DNA of 64,000 nucleotides from Melieria omissa. Taxonomy: Eukaryota; Arthropoda; Insecta; Diptera; Ulidiidae. Below are positions 54,341 through 64,000 of this stretch, piece after piece (position 1 is the stretch's first letter; the number at the start of each line of letters is the position of its first letter). The DNA lies in contig OZ020269.1 in the NCBI GenBank assembly GCA_963971225.1, forward strand, positions 29,243,783-29,307,782, read 5' to 3'. The position numbers and the translations under genes were made by a program. Under the pieces are notes generated by a model. The model did no database searches and was not told the DNA's origin. It saw only the letters and a program-made list of their open reading frames with translations.

Positions 54341-56583
54341 AGTTGAGAACGATTTGTACGACTGAAGAATACACAATGGAGGGTTTGTATTGAAAAAAAT
54401 TTAAAAGTCAGTTCAGTCTGATTTCTATTCATAGTCGCTCAGGGTAAGTTTTCCTACCGGAAACAAATTGAAGTAAATTATTTTTTGGGGAATGGTAAGT
54501 TTGCTGAACAAAGAATGCCAAAAAAGACTTCAAATCTTTTCAGACTAAAATTTGTAATCAAATCTTTTCAGGATAAAGCTAGATTGAGTTCAAATTTCAA
54601 GAAGCCAATCCAAAAGATAAGTCACAACCAAGGTAGACGAAGCTGTTAAGGAAAATCCGGTACCGGAAACGGCTCTTTCCCTATACGACATTAAAAGAAA
54701 ACTACATACGACTATGAAATTCGCTTCCCTGAAATCTCGACACTGCTCAACACTGCTGTTTTCTACTCAGCTTATGTGGAGTCGTGAAAGGAAAATCTGA
54801 GTTCGGGCTGCAGTGTCCAAGCAACTTCTTCTAATATAAAAAAAAAATCACCTTGACCTCATTCCCACTACTGTTTTTTACTAAGTCAATGTAGATAGAA
54901 CCGTGGCAAGAAAATATGGTTCCGGGGCCTCGTATTCAAGGCTGTTCTCCTATAAGATATTAAAAATAACTTACTTTGAATGATCCCCGACCGCTCCCCA
55001 CTACTTCACAACAATGAACTTTGCGCTCCTAACCTAATTTCCCGACCTCTCGACAGAGCTGAACGTAGGGTGCAGAAGTGGTGTAGCAAAGGTTGTTGTG
55101 CGTGGTTACTGCATTAACTAAGAGCGGCTTTTAGCGCGTAAAAAGCGTAAGAAGTCTAAGAAGCGCCCAGACAAAGAGACTGGACCGGGCGCAAGAATTG
55201 TCTTTAATTTCAGCCAAAAGCAGACAACAAGAAAATTGTACAAACAACCATAAAAAGTTTGTGTGTGTTGTCCGATAAAAACTAAGCAGGCAATTCTTCA
55301 TGAACAGAATTGAAATGTCCACACTTCATTGTCTGCTGTCGGCTGTCCGTTGTTCCCTGTCTACTGTCCGCTGGTGGCGGTAGTGAAATCGATAGCGCGA
55401 ATTATGGCATCCGATGTAATCGTGAAAATGCGAATCTGCCATGTAAAGCAGCTTACGACGCGGTGTCATAAATTTTACTCGCACATTTATTTTACTCAAA
55501 AACACAGCATTTTTTTCTTATAAAAAAATGTTGACTTTTATTTTTAGCCATGTCTGTTCATATGACACATACGGACAGACATTGTTAAAATCGTTGCAAT
55601 ACAGTTGAAACAAGCTAATCAAAATTCTATAAAATTGCATAAATTAATGCATAATAACTGCAATTAAAATCAAACTAAGTAGCGCATTAAAATAATTAAA
55701 AAGCATTGAAATTTCTGATACTTAGTACAAAAAATTGCAACAATAAAACATTGACGAAAGTTTTATAATTTGAAGCGCTGCCGCACGACGCGTCGCCGCA
55801 CTTGTCACCAGCGGCACAGCAATGTATTAATTAAATACAAACAACAAATTACACCAACAACAACCAAACAAAAAACAACAATGACATTAAGCGCATTAAC
55901 AACTTGCAGTCGACGACAAAGAGCCGCAGCCAGTCAACCGGCCAGCGTTAGCATTGAATTTAGCGCAGTGCGCATGCGGCGTCGAGTTGCGGCGCGTCGA
56001 GTGTCGCAGATAAATGTGCAGATTGGACTAATTGCCGGCCCAATGTTCCTCCGATAAAAATCGTGTAGCCGTTCGCGGCAAATGTGTTGAAGCGGACAGT
56101 AGCCATCGTTGCGGCTATCGTCGGCCACCGTCTAAGTCGCCGTTGATTTATCGGTGCGAATGTGAGGCGTGAAGGCTCTGAAAGCCCGACTCCAAGTTCG
56201 CAAAGTGCAAAGTTTCGACTGCTAATGTTTATTCATTTGTCTACATATTTTAGCTGCACGAGTGTCGCTTTTATTTGTTGAACTACTCGTCGTTCGGTGG
56301 TTTGGATGCTTTTGGTTGCAACTGTGTGCGTGTGGTGTTAATTTGTGATTAGCGAAGAAGGTGTGAGTGTTTGCGGCTTGGGTTGCTTTATTTGATTTAA
56401 ATTAGTTAGCGGTGTCACCACTTTGTCGTTGAACTTATTTTTACTTTTGATAATTTGGTTAAAATAGAACTAGAAATTTGTTGTTGTAATAAAAATGTCT
56501 TATAATTAACAAATTAGTGAATAGAGAGTTTTTATTTTTTACGCTTTTGTGACATAATTTTGTTGTCTTGGTTTAACTCGTTC
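54341..56583. other. Upstream stretch without a defended gene
   Basis: AT-rich, then a GC-richer island at 55765-56220 with CG-containing 6-8-mers (GGCGTCGAGTTGCGGCGCG). It resembles a 5' untranslated or promoter region, but I find no core promoter set. A 95-codon frame at 55770-56057 is Arg-rich and unrecognised. Confidence 0.3.
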
Positions 56584-57290
56584 AAACGTTCAAAATAGTT
56601 GCAGCCGGTAGAGGTCTGCTGTCACAGTTTGTCCAGGTTTCAGTATCTCATGATGGATCACACCTTTCCAGTGTCACCAGATATATGTCAATGTCTTCTT
56701 GACGTGTATGATGCTTCATGATTTATTGTCGTGGCAGATGCAATTTTCTTCACTCATCACAATTCGATGCAGGAATCCTCACATATGGTCAGACGTCTTC
56801 CAATGACTCTCTTGGAGAATTCGTGTGGTACCCATTTCCCTTCCTTTTTCTTCTGAATCCTTCACATGGCTTTAACCCTTTTGGGATGGAGTTTAATTTT
56901 GAAATCCAAAATACTCTCAGTAGAAATATTTCCATGTTTTGAAAGTTGGGGTTAGAAAATTATATTGGATGCTCACAAATTCTGAAATCATTTTTTCATG
57001 CGGAGACACCGAGTTCGAAAAAATATTTTGCGTGCATCGTGAGATTTGAATAATGAGTAATTATAAATTGAGTATTATCCCAGTAGTCCCGAAAGGGTTA
57101 AGTGGAATCACTTGATCGACCAACTCTACCAATGCGGCGGCAAGTTGTAGTTGATGCGTTTTACAGAAGTTTGCATTCAATAGTGCTTCCAATTTAGCGC
57201 CTTCGAACTTCATCTTCGATAGTCCATGGCTTTTGTCTTCAACACTGAAGCTGTCATCTTCGAACTGTTAAAATCACTGTTGGCACATCA
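56584..57290 (-). mobile_element. Decayed mariner remnant, split by a nested MITE
   Basis: Minus-strand reading from 57290: FEDDSFSVEDKSHGLSKMKF, EGAKLEALLNANFCKTHQLQ and LAAALVELVDQVIPLK up to 57102. It resumes after the MITE with AM, a stop, RIQKKKEGKWVPHEFSKRV, FLHRIVMSEENCICHDN and HWKGVIHHEILKPGQTVTAD. These match the GDFxVEDK, LEALLDEDxxQTQxELAxxL, KxGxWVPHEL, FLHRIVTGDEKW and WDxKGVVYYELLxPGxTI stations of mariner. The first catalytic Asp (GDEKW) is lost (SEENC). Confidence 0.8.
56876..57097. mobile_element. piggyBac-type MITE (222 bp) nested in a mariner remnant
   Basis: Ends CCCTTTTGGGA and the inverse of CCCTTTCGGGA, flanked by TTAA at 56872-56875 and 57098-57101. The mariner reading on either side continues directly once the element and one TTAA are ignored. 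Its terminal CCCTTT is shared with the 528-bp element at 1433. Confidence 0.85.
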
Positions 57291-60129
57291 TTTTAGAAGC
57301 ATTTGATGCGATTTCTATGCATTTTTTCTTAATAAAAAATTATGAAAAAAGCTTCTTGCAAAAGGCACTTTTAAGCTCAAAAGTTGAGTTGAAGTTATAG
57401 CAGTAAAAAGAATACTTGCTGACCCAATAAATGAATGAAGTAATATTTGTTTGATAGCTGACGCATAGATCTTTCAACTGGTGTTGATACATACGCGGCT
57501 GCTTACAAACATTTAATTATTGAAAATATTTTTGTACACTGATATCGTTTTCATCAATTAATCATGTAGAATGGATGATTGCAGTTATACGAGCAAGTTA
57601 TACTTTTGGAGTTATTTACTTTATATTTTATTCACTGCTATCTTTTAGATAATTTTTTTAATTAATGCAATCAATCATTCACTTTTAATCAACACATTTC
57701 TACTTCAAGAGCGCCATTTATGCAAAAGTAAAAACAAATCACTGAAGTGTAAAATAAAACACTATAAAAACACAATAAATATTATTAAATATTATAAACA
57801 TTTGCAAATTTGCAGACTTGCCCTAAACATGTTTAGCATTTCATTAATAACATAAACAGTTTAACAAGTATTTTTTAATATTAAATTAAGCATAACATTT
57901 CCACAAACAAAATGCGCGCCAAAGCACTGCAAGTCATTCGAAATGCTATCAAGCGTTGAAAAAAAATAAGATCCAAATATTGCTACTTGAGCAGGCCTAC
58001 CATTGTCAGTCAATCAACCCCAATTGCATAAAACAATGGCCGTCAAGTGGCGCAAAGAAAACGTTGAAAATATTGTCTGGTGCTGCGCCAGACGTCAGAA
58101 TTGTCTCGACAGCATTTATGGCGCGTTGATGATTCACATTTGACGTCTGAGTTTGAAGGAAAGAGGGCAATAAAAAACCAACAGAAACTGATTAAAAATT
58201 TTAATTTCATAAATTGTGTGCCATGTCGATAGGTGTGGGGCAATTTGCGGAAGCAGAAGAGTTTAAGAAAAATACATCAAACAAATTATAAAAAAAATTA
58301 CGCAGATCTACAAATTATGTGAGGTGTCAGTAGTTTCATGTTTACGGTTTTGGCAAAGGCGGCGCTAATAAATTAGCTAAAATAAACTTGCACCCAGTTG
58401 ATGTCGCAACCAGCAGTTAATAGCACATAGCCAACAATCAACAATTATTAGACAGACAGATAAACAAATGATCAGCAGCAGCCCAGAGTCAGCAACACGC
58501 TTACTTGCGTTTAGTCCGAATCACTGCAAATGCTAAAGTGTTGGCCATAATTATGCTATTCATTGCTGCCATTGTTGTTGTTCGAGCTGTTGCAAGATGT
58601 ATTGCATTCAATTTAATAGAGAATTGACGGCAATTAGTGATTTGTGCGCGTCAGCCGTGGAGCTCATTTAGTGGCAATAAGAACGCAATTCTGATTGCTC
58701 ATACGCCCAGCTGGCTATGCGCAGCAAAGAACTGTGACTTGCTTGCTGTTGAAACTTTCAAGCACTTATACACACAAGTATGTGTGAATTTAGTGGCAAG
58801 CAACAAATGAGGGTAGGTGCTGCGTTTATTGGCAACACATACTATACAATTTATTACAATCTACTATGAAAAATAAGCGCATGGAAGCCTCAATATGCCA
58901 TTTAAATGAGGAAAAATGTCGAAATCGTTGTAGCATATTTTTCACATACGGGCTGCTAGCATTGTTTAGGCTAAAGGCAACAATGTTTTTTTTTATGATT
59001 TATGCAAACAATTTAAATGCTTTTCCTTTTGCGGCACTGGTACAAAAGATTCTAGTCACAAACCCGTAACCTCACAAGCGCTGCTGACACTTTAACCTTT
59101 CTGCTAATTGTTATTCCGATTTTGCGCATTTGTCTTTCATTTGTGTTTGCGTACTTGAGAATAAAAGTAAAATCTTCTGGTTTCACTTTTAATGCAGACA
59201 TTTTTTACAGCTGAAGTCATGCTGACTCACAAAACATATTTGAAGTCGCTGTGCTAAGCTCGACTATTGTACTGACGATCTCTTAGACTGTTGGACGAAT
59301 GGTCACCCAGCGGCAGCGCTAGAGTTTGTTACTAACTTTTAAGCGGGTAGAATTAAAAAGTGATTTTTTTATTATGAAAACCAGTTTGCCAGTTTGTACG
59401 GAAACATGTGCCCGTGTGTTTCGGTTTGAAGTTTGACACAAACGCATTACGAAAAATCAAAACAATACCAGCTGTTTGGAATGTTTATGTGGCACTTAAT
59501 TCAATAACAAGTTGGATTGGCCAATTAGTGGAAGCTGGTGCTAATCGATTGGGGGTTAATTCAAAGCTAAACAAGCTGTTGCTATTGTTTTGGCATAGAA
59601 AGACGCGGATGTTGAGTTTGGTCATCGATGCTTGCGAGGACAATGTAGTGGGAGATAATTCTGACAATTGTGAGTTTCAGAATTTTGTGGGGACTATGAT
59701 TACATGCACATTCCAATTTCATCGATGAAAGACTTACGGTTATAAATTATTGAAATTAATTCTGAAATGTGTGTTTTGTAAGTTATGTTTTTTGCTCATT
59801 TTTACCATTTCAGGTTCACCATAATTGATTTACGAAGCAAGAAGGAAGCTGGCCACCCAAATTGTGAGATGGGTTTGAGTTGCTGATGGTTAAGATACGT
59901 TTTTATTCAAAAAATATCCCTTAAAAGTGCCAATCGATGGAATGGCCTCAGTAAGCTTCGGTAGCCGAAATGTTTGGTTTAGGTTCTAGAAAATGCTGGT
60001 TTTAATATGTTTAGTATGGTTTTAGTATGGACATGAAATACATTTCAGTGAAGATTGCAGTTGATCTTTGATGTATTCACGTACAGAATCTGTAGTTATC
60101 ACATGTAGTTGTAGTTGTATGTAGTTGGT
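57291..60129. other. Upstream stretch without a gene
   Basis: AT-rich with scattered CAA/GTT runs. Open frames of 60-106 codons (for example 59408-59728) have no recognisable domain. Confidence 0.35.
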
Positions 60130-60255
60130 CATCATTTACAATCATCGCAATAAACTTGGTTCATCAATTTTAAACTTTCAGTAAAAGTTGATTATCATTT
60201 ACAATCATCGCCATAAACTTGGTTGATCAATTGAAAAGTTTCAGTTAAAGTTTGG
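60130..60255. repeat. Tandem duplication, unit about 63 bp
   Basis: ATCATTTACAATCATCGCAA (60131) and ATCATTTACAATCATCGCCA (60194). Both are followed by TAAACTTGGTT, ATCAATT and TTTCAGT. Confidence 0.85.
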
Positions 60256-62560
60256 TCAAATTTAAAACAAAACCTAGTATTGTCTTTTTGTTCAATGCTC
60301 ATTTTTATACGGATGACACAGATATACGGCTACTTCCGATGAAATAACTACGTTTCTAGTGAACCAAATATATTTAAATTTTAACTTGAAATCGAGAGAG
60401 GATGTACCTTTTCAAAGATGTACTTTTCTAATGCATAAGTTATACAAGTGGCGACTGGCGATCGACGATTTATGCTGAAGCTGCGGAGACAAGGTTGAAT
60501 TGTAATCTATCAAGAACCTTTTATGTTATTGCCCATCATTACAGAAACGATGGCTTTGAACCCTTGGAGTCAGGTTCTTCGATGGGCTTACGGAAGTAGC
60601 TGATGCATGGATTACCGATCTGCACAATTTCCTCGCCAAGACCAAATGGTGCCCTAAACATCCCGTCTGGATCTACAGGGATCCCAACAGATAGGAAAGG
60701 ACACCGGTATTTTTAAGGGAAGGGATTCATAATGGATTCAATGGGGTCTCCGGGTTGAAGTGCATGCCACAGACTCCCTTTTTTTAATCTAACCGAATGC
60801 ATTAAGACACATATAGGATGCATTATGATACCGAAAAATGTGGTGTTTCAAAGATCCTTTTTACTTTGCAGCGCAACTTGTTCTGTGCTGACTTGATTGA
60901 TTTATATGATTTTTTATTGCAACTTATACTTTTAGACTTTAAAGTCCTTTTGTCGCATGTTATTATATGAAAAGGACTGAAAATTCTATAAAAGGGTTCA
61001 CCAGTGAGGGAGCTGGTTTTTCACCCCAGAAGCTCTGAAATTGATTCCTAGTTCGTCACTCGTCATTCATTCGCTAATGAGAGGAAGTAGATGAGAATTT
61101 TAAGAACTTTACGCTTTTGACAGGTAATAGCAAACACCTCCAAGTGTAAAATAAAAAATTACCAATTGTCGTACAGACTCAGATTTTGTATCTTTTTATT
61201 ATTTAAAATACTGATACACAAATAAATTAGAATTTTTGTACTTCATTATAATTGCAGCTTCCGCCTTTTTTAATAACTTTCGAACCAATAAAGTCAGAGT
61301 AATGAAATTTTGACACGTCATCAAGAAGATTTTGAGTTTTAACATACTTACTTTTCAGAAAAATTCTATATAAAGTTTCAAGGATATAAAAGATTAAAAT
61401 TTTCAAAGGAGTTTTTTCATATCCTTTTTTTGCAAATAGATAAAAAATCAGTTTTGTTTAAATTATTGAGACTTTTCTCTTTCATTTGATATACATATCG
61501 CTATATTCTAACGAGGTTAAGTATTTTCTAATTTTTTTATTTTTTATCCCCTTCAAAATTTTAAAAGGATGTAAAAATGAAAAACTGAGTACACAGTATT
61601 CCTATATTTGGTCTCTAGTTTCACGCCGATATGGATTTTTCCGGTGTGAAAAATTTTTTTAATTTCAAAAATGTTTTTTAATTTGAAAAAAAATACTGCA
61701 TACACATTTCAAATGGGTGGAAATGTGTTATCACCGCATTCAGAAGGAATTTTACTAGTAGTAGTTATACACCTTTTTAACTCACATCACTTTATGTCAG
61801 TTTTGTCGGCTAAGAAAGGTCTCTGTTTTATAATACATTCTAGGAAATGTTTTTATCCTAAACGTTGCACTTCGTTAAAAGCGTAAATAACATAATACAG
61901 ATTCTTATAGAATGCCTTTTTTGAGTTCAGAAACCGCTCAGTTTCATAGTGGTAAAACCACAGATAACTCAACAATCACACACAGATAACTCATCATTAA
62001 TCTGTGGTAATACCAAACCCTGCAGAATCTGCATTACTATATCCGAAATAGCAACTCATGGAAAAAGCTATTCCAGATCTCTCAATCTCTGGAGTTTCTG
62101 CATAACAAGCTTTTGCTTGTTTATCATGTCCGTAGCTAAAAGATGAAGATCTCCTTGAATAAAGCTTTGTAGTTTCTGTACCATTTTCCATATGTAGAAT
62201 TTCCGATTCAAAACTTTTTACTTTGTGGTACATTTACTTCAGTTATAGAAGCTCACAATAACATTAAATTCGCTCTTCTGCCATAATGTCGTGGTTTCGT
62301 CTCACAAAAAAAAATCACGTATGCTTTAAGCGGATATGTTGGACATGTTTTTAAGAATTTTAATATATCTACTTAATCTCACAACCAGTTTTCGTTTTCA
62401 GTTTCGAAATATCTAAACAATACACAACATACATATACAAATTTTACAAAAAAAAAATGGCTAACAATGTACGCGGCATACAAAAGCAAAAATTAGAGGC
62501 TTGACTTATGACTGAAAATTACATAGGAAAAAAAACTTGATAAAGCAGATACTCAGGTAT
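60256..62560. other. Upstream stretch without a gene
   Basis: AT-rich. Text at 60530-60800 is less AT-rich and may be a decayed element, but I could not identify it. AACAGATAACTCA-type short repeats occur near 61960-62000. Confidence 0.3.
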
Positions 62561-63408
62561 GACAAAATTCTATACAAATACAAAACTGAAATCAAAAGTT
62601 TAGTGACAAGGTCGACGAAAAGGAAAACGAGAAACGTCCAGTCAGTCGTCGCTTCATCCGCTTCGGCCGTTTCGGTCGCACGCCGTGTGCGCCTATTTTT
62701 GAGGTCTAGTGTCAGCGCACTTGATGGCCCCAGGCTAAGCTTTTGATTTCATTTGGGGGGCTAACAGCGTTCGCGCTACTAACTTCTGTCAACTGGCGAC
62801 TGTTTTGGCCGCTTCGCTCATAGAGTTTTGGGTAGTCAAAAGATTAAAATCGATTTAAGCGGCAGTTAGTGAGACGTTGAAAGGTTGGCAAGCTGACAGT
62901 CGCTGCGGCGAAAAGCAGTCATCGCACTTCATTAGCAACAACGATAAGCAAAAGCAACAACAAAAGTCGCATATGTGTGTGTACTATGTAGTTGTAGAGA
63001 AAAAGCTGCAAATGTGTTAGAAAACACAACAACAATGAAAACAACAATAAGAATATCATCAGGAATATATATATTCATTTAACACGTTAGTGAAATCACT
63101 TCGAACTGTGGACAGCGGCGGACTTGTTGTTGCTATGCGCAAACTAGTTGAAATTTTTCTGCTGCAACATGTCAAGTCGGCTGATATATCATTTAAGCGA
63201 TTCGATTCTTTGTGTAGTATGCAGATTTGTTGTGATTTTTTAAGATTTTATTTGGTATTTTATTTGTTACTGATTTACGCTCATATGTCGAGTTAAACAT
63301 TTCGTTGCAAAGAATAAAACAAAATAATGTCAAACCGGCATTAAAAAGTGAGAATAAGAAAATGATGAAATGTTCAAGGTCATCGGGTTTTGAACTGCGT
63401 TGACAGCC
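62561..63408. other. GC-richer island near the right edge, possible promoter or 5' exon of a neighbour
   Basis: Contains CAGTCAGTCGTCGCTTCATC (62640) and a TTAGTGAGACGTTGAA patch (62866). These recall initiator and DPE words, but the spacing is wrong for a canonical pair. No coding frame that I can defend. Confidence 0.22.
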
Positions 63409-63455
63409 AGTCAGCCAGCCAGTTAGTTAGTCAGTCAGTCAGTTAGTCAGCCGCC
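63409..63455. repeat. CAGTCAGT/CAGTTAGT simple repeat
   Basis: Irregular 4-bp repeat of the AGTC, AGCC and AGTT type. Confidence 0.8.
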
Positions 63456-64000
63456 CAGTTGTCCGGCGACTGTCATAGGCCGGTACCACTGCTGGCTGGG
63501 CGCTTTGGTTTGTTGGTCTCAAGCCGAGTTTAATTAAAACAGCTTAAACCATTTGCATACCGGTTGCGTTTTGTTTGCTTGAATGCGTATTCTACTTAAT
63601 CGGGTTTAGATTCAGTTCAGGAATTCTTGTTATGGCACATAAATAAATAAAATTGTTTATTAATTTTGTATGAGACAGTATTCTAATTCAAATTTCAATA
63701 CTCTAAGCTGGAACTAACACGTTTAATGTTCGCTTAATGCGGTTCGGACATGTCGGGCGCGCATGCTTGCTTGGCTGCTCCGACCTGTCTGCGCAATAAT
63801 GATGGCCGGTTTGAGTAATTAACGAATAGGTTTGTGTAAAAAAATGCCACTCCAGCTATTTGGCTAATTAATGCTTAATTGTTTAAAGTATATTAGATCA
63901 TAATTCAAACTTTTTGAAAGCATTACTAAAGATGCAAAATATGAGAATTAAAATTTTGTATTTGAGTCATAAATCTTAATTTTGTCTTACAAATCTGTAC

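Noticed and set aside
55770..56057. 95-codon Arg-rich open frame
   Set aside because: Composition follows a CG-rich island; more likely untranslated or promoter DNA than a protein.
1..64000. CRISPR array, operons, phage or endogenous viral genes
   Set aside because: No short regular repeats with unique spacers of equal size, no dense ORFs, and no LTR, gag, pol or env-like segments; the only reverse transcriptase is of LINE type.

Overview
This window is AT-rich, intron- and repeat-rich insect nuclear DNA. Short GT-AG introns, many (CAA)n/(GTT)n runs, mauritiana-type mariner elements, and a protein whose closest recognisable relatives are the Drosophila MH2-domain proteins Expansion and Rebuf point to a higher (acalyptrate) fly. 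A tephritid fruit fly is my best guess, but that is inference. No bacterial genes, operons, CRISPR arrays or viral genes were seen.

One convincing protein-coding gene is present, on the minus strand. Five exons at 453-3382 encode an MH2 (SMAD-like) domain followed by a low-complexity C-terminal tail. Two further exons at 37188-37491 are proposed as its 5' coding end across an intron of about 33.8 kb. All seven exons keep one reading frame (1590 nt, 529 codons plus stop). In Drosophila these proteins are needed for apical chitin deposition together with the chitin synthase Kkv. I cannot tell expansion from rebuf by eye; the symbol exp is provisional.

The rest is intron (3383-37187), a short last intron (825-2131) and upstream DNA (37492-64000). 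It holds a graveyard of transposons: three internally deleted mauritiana-type mariners (9435, 23450, 41552) with intact ends and TA duplications; three older, different mariner remnants (23160, 43420, 56584); a 608-bp IS630/Tc1/mariner element (40511); three elements flanked by TTAA (1433, 13507, 56876); two hAT-type MITEs with 8-bp target duplications (29284, 53838); and several decayed non-LTR retrotransposon pieces. One TTAA element sits inside a mariner remnant, and one hAT MITE sits inside a tandem array, giving clear relative ages.

Many diverged tandem arrays with units of about 60-310 bp are scattered through the window, plus a long (TTTTA)n array. The most puzzling signal is a short motif close to GGCTTAAGTCTTTTG that recurs at more than a dozen places on both strands, including a small tandem cluster at 20827-21235. 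I do not recognise it. The gene is the only unit I can assign a cellular role; everything else is described as repeat, remnant or featureless non-coding DNA.
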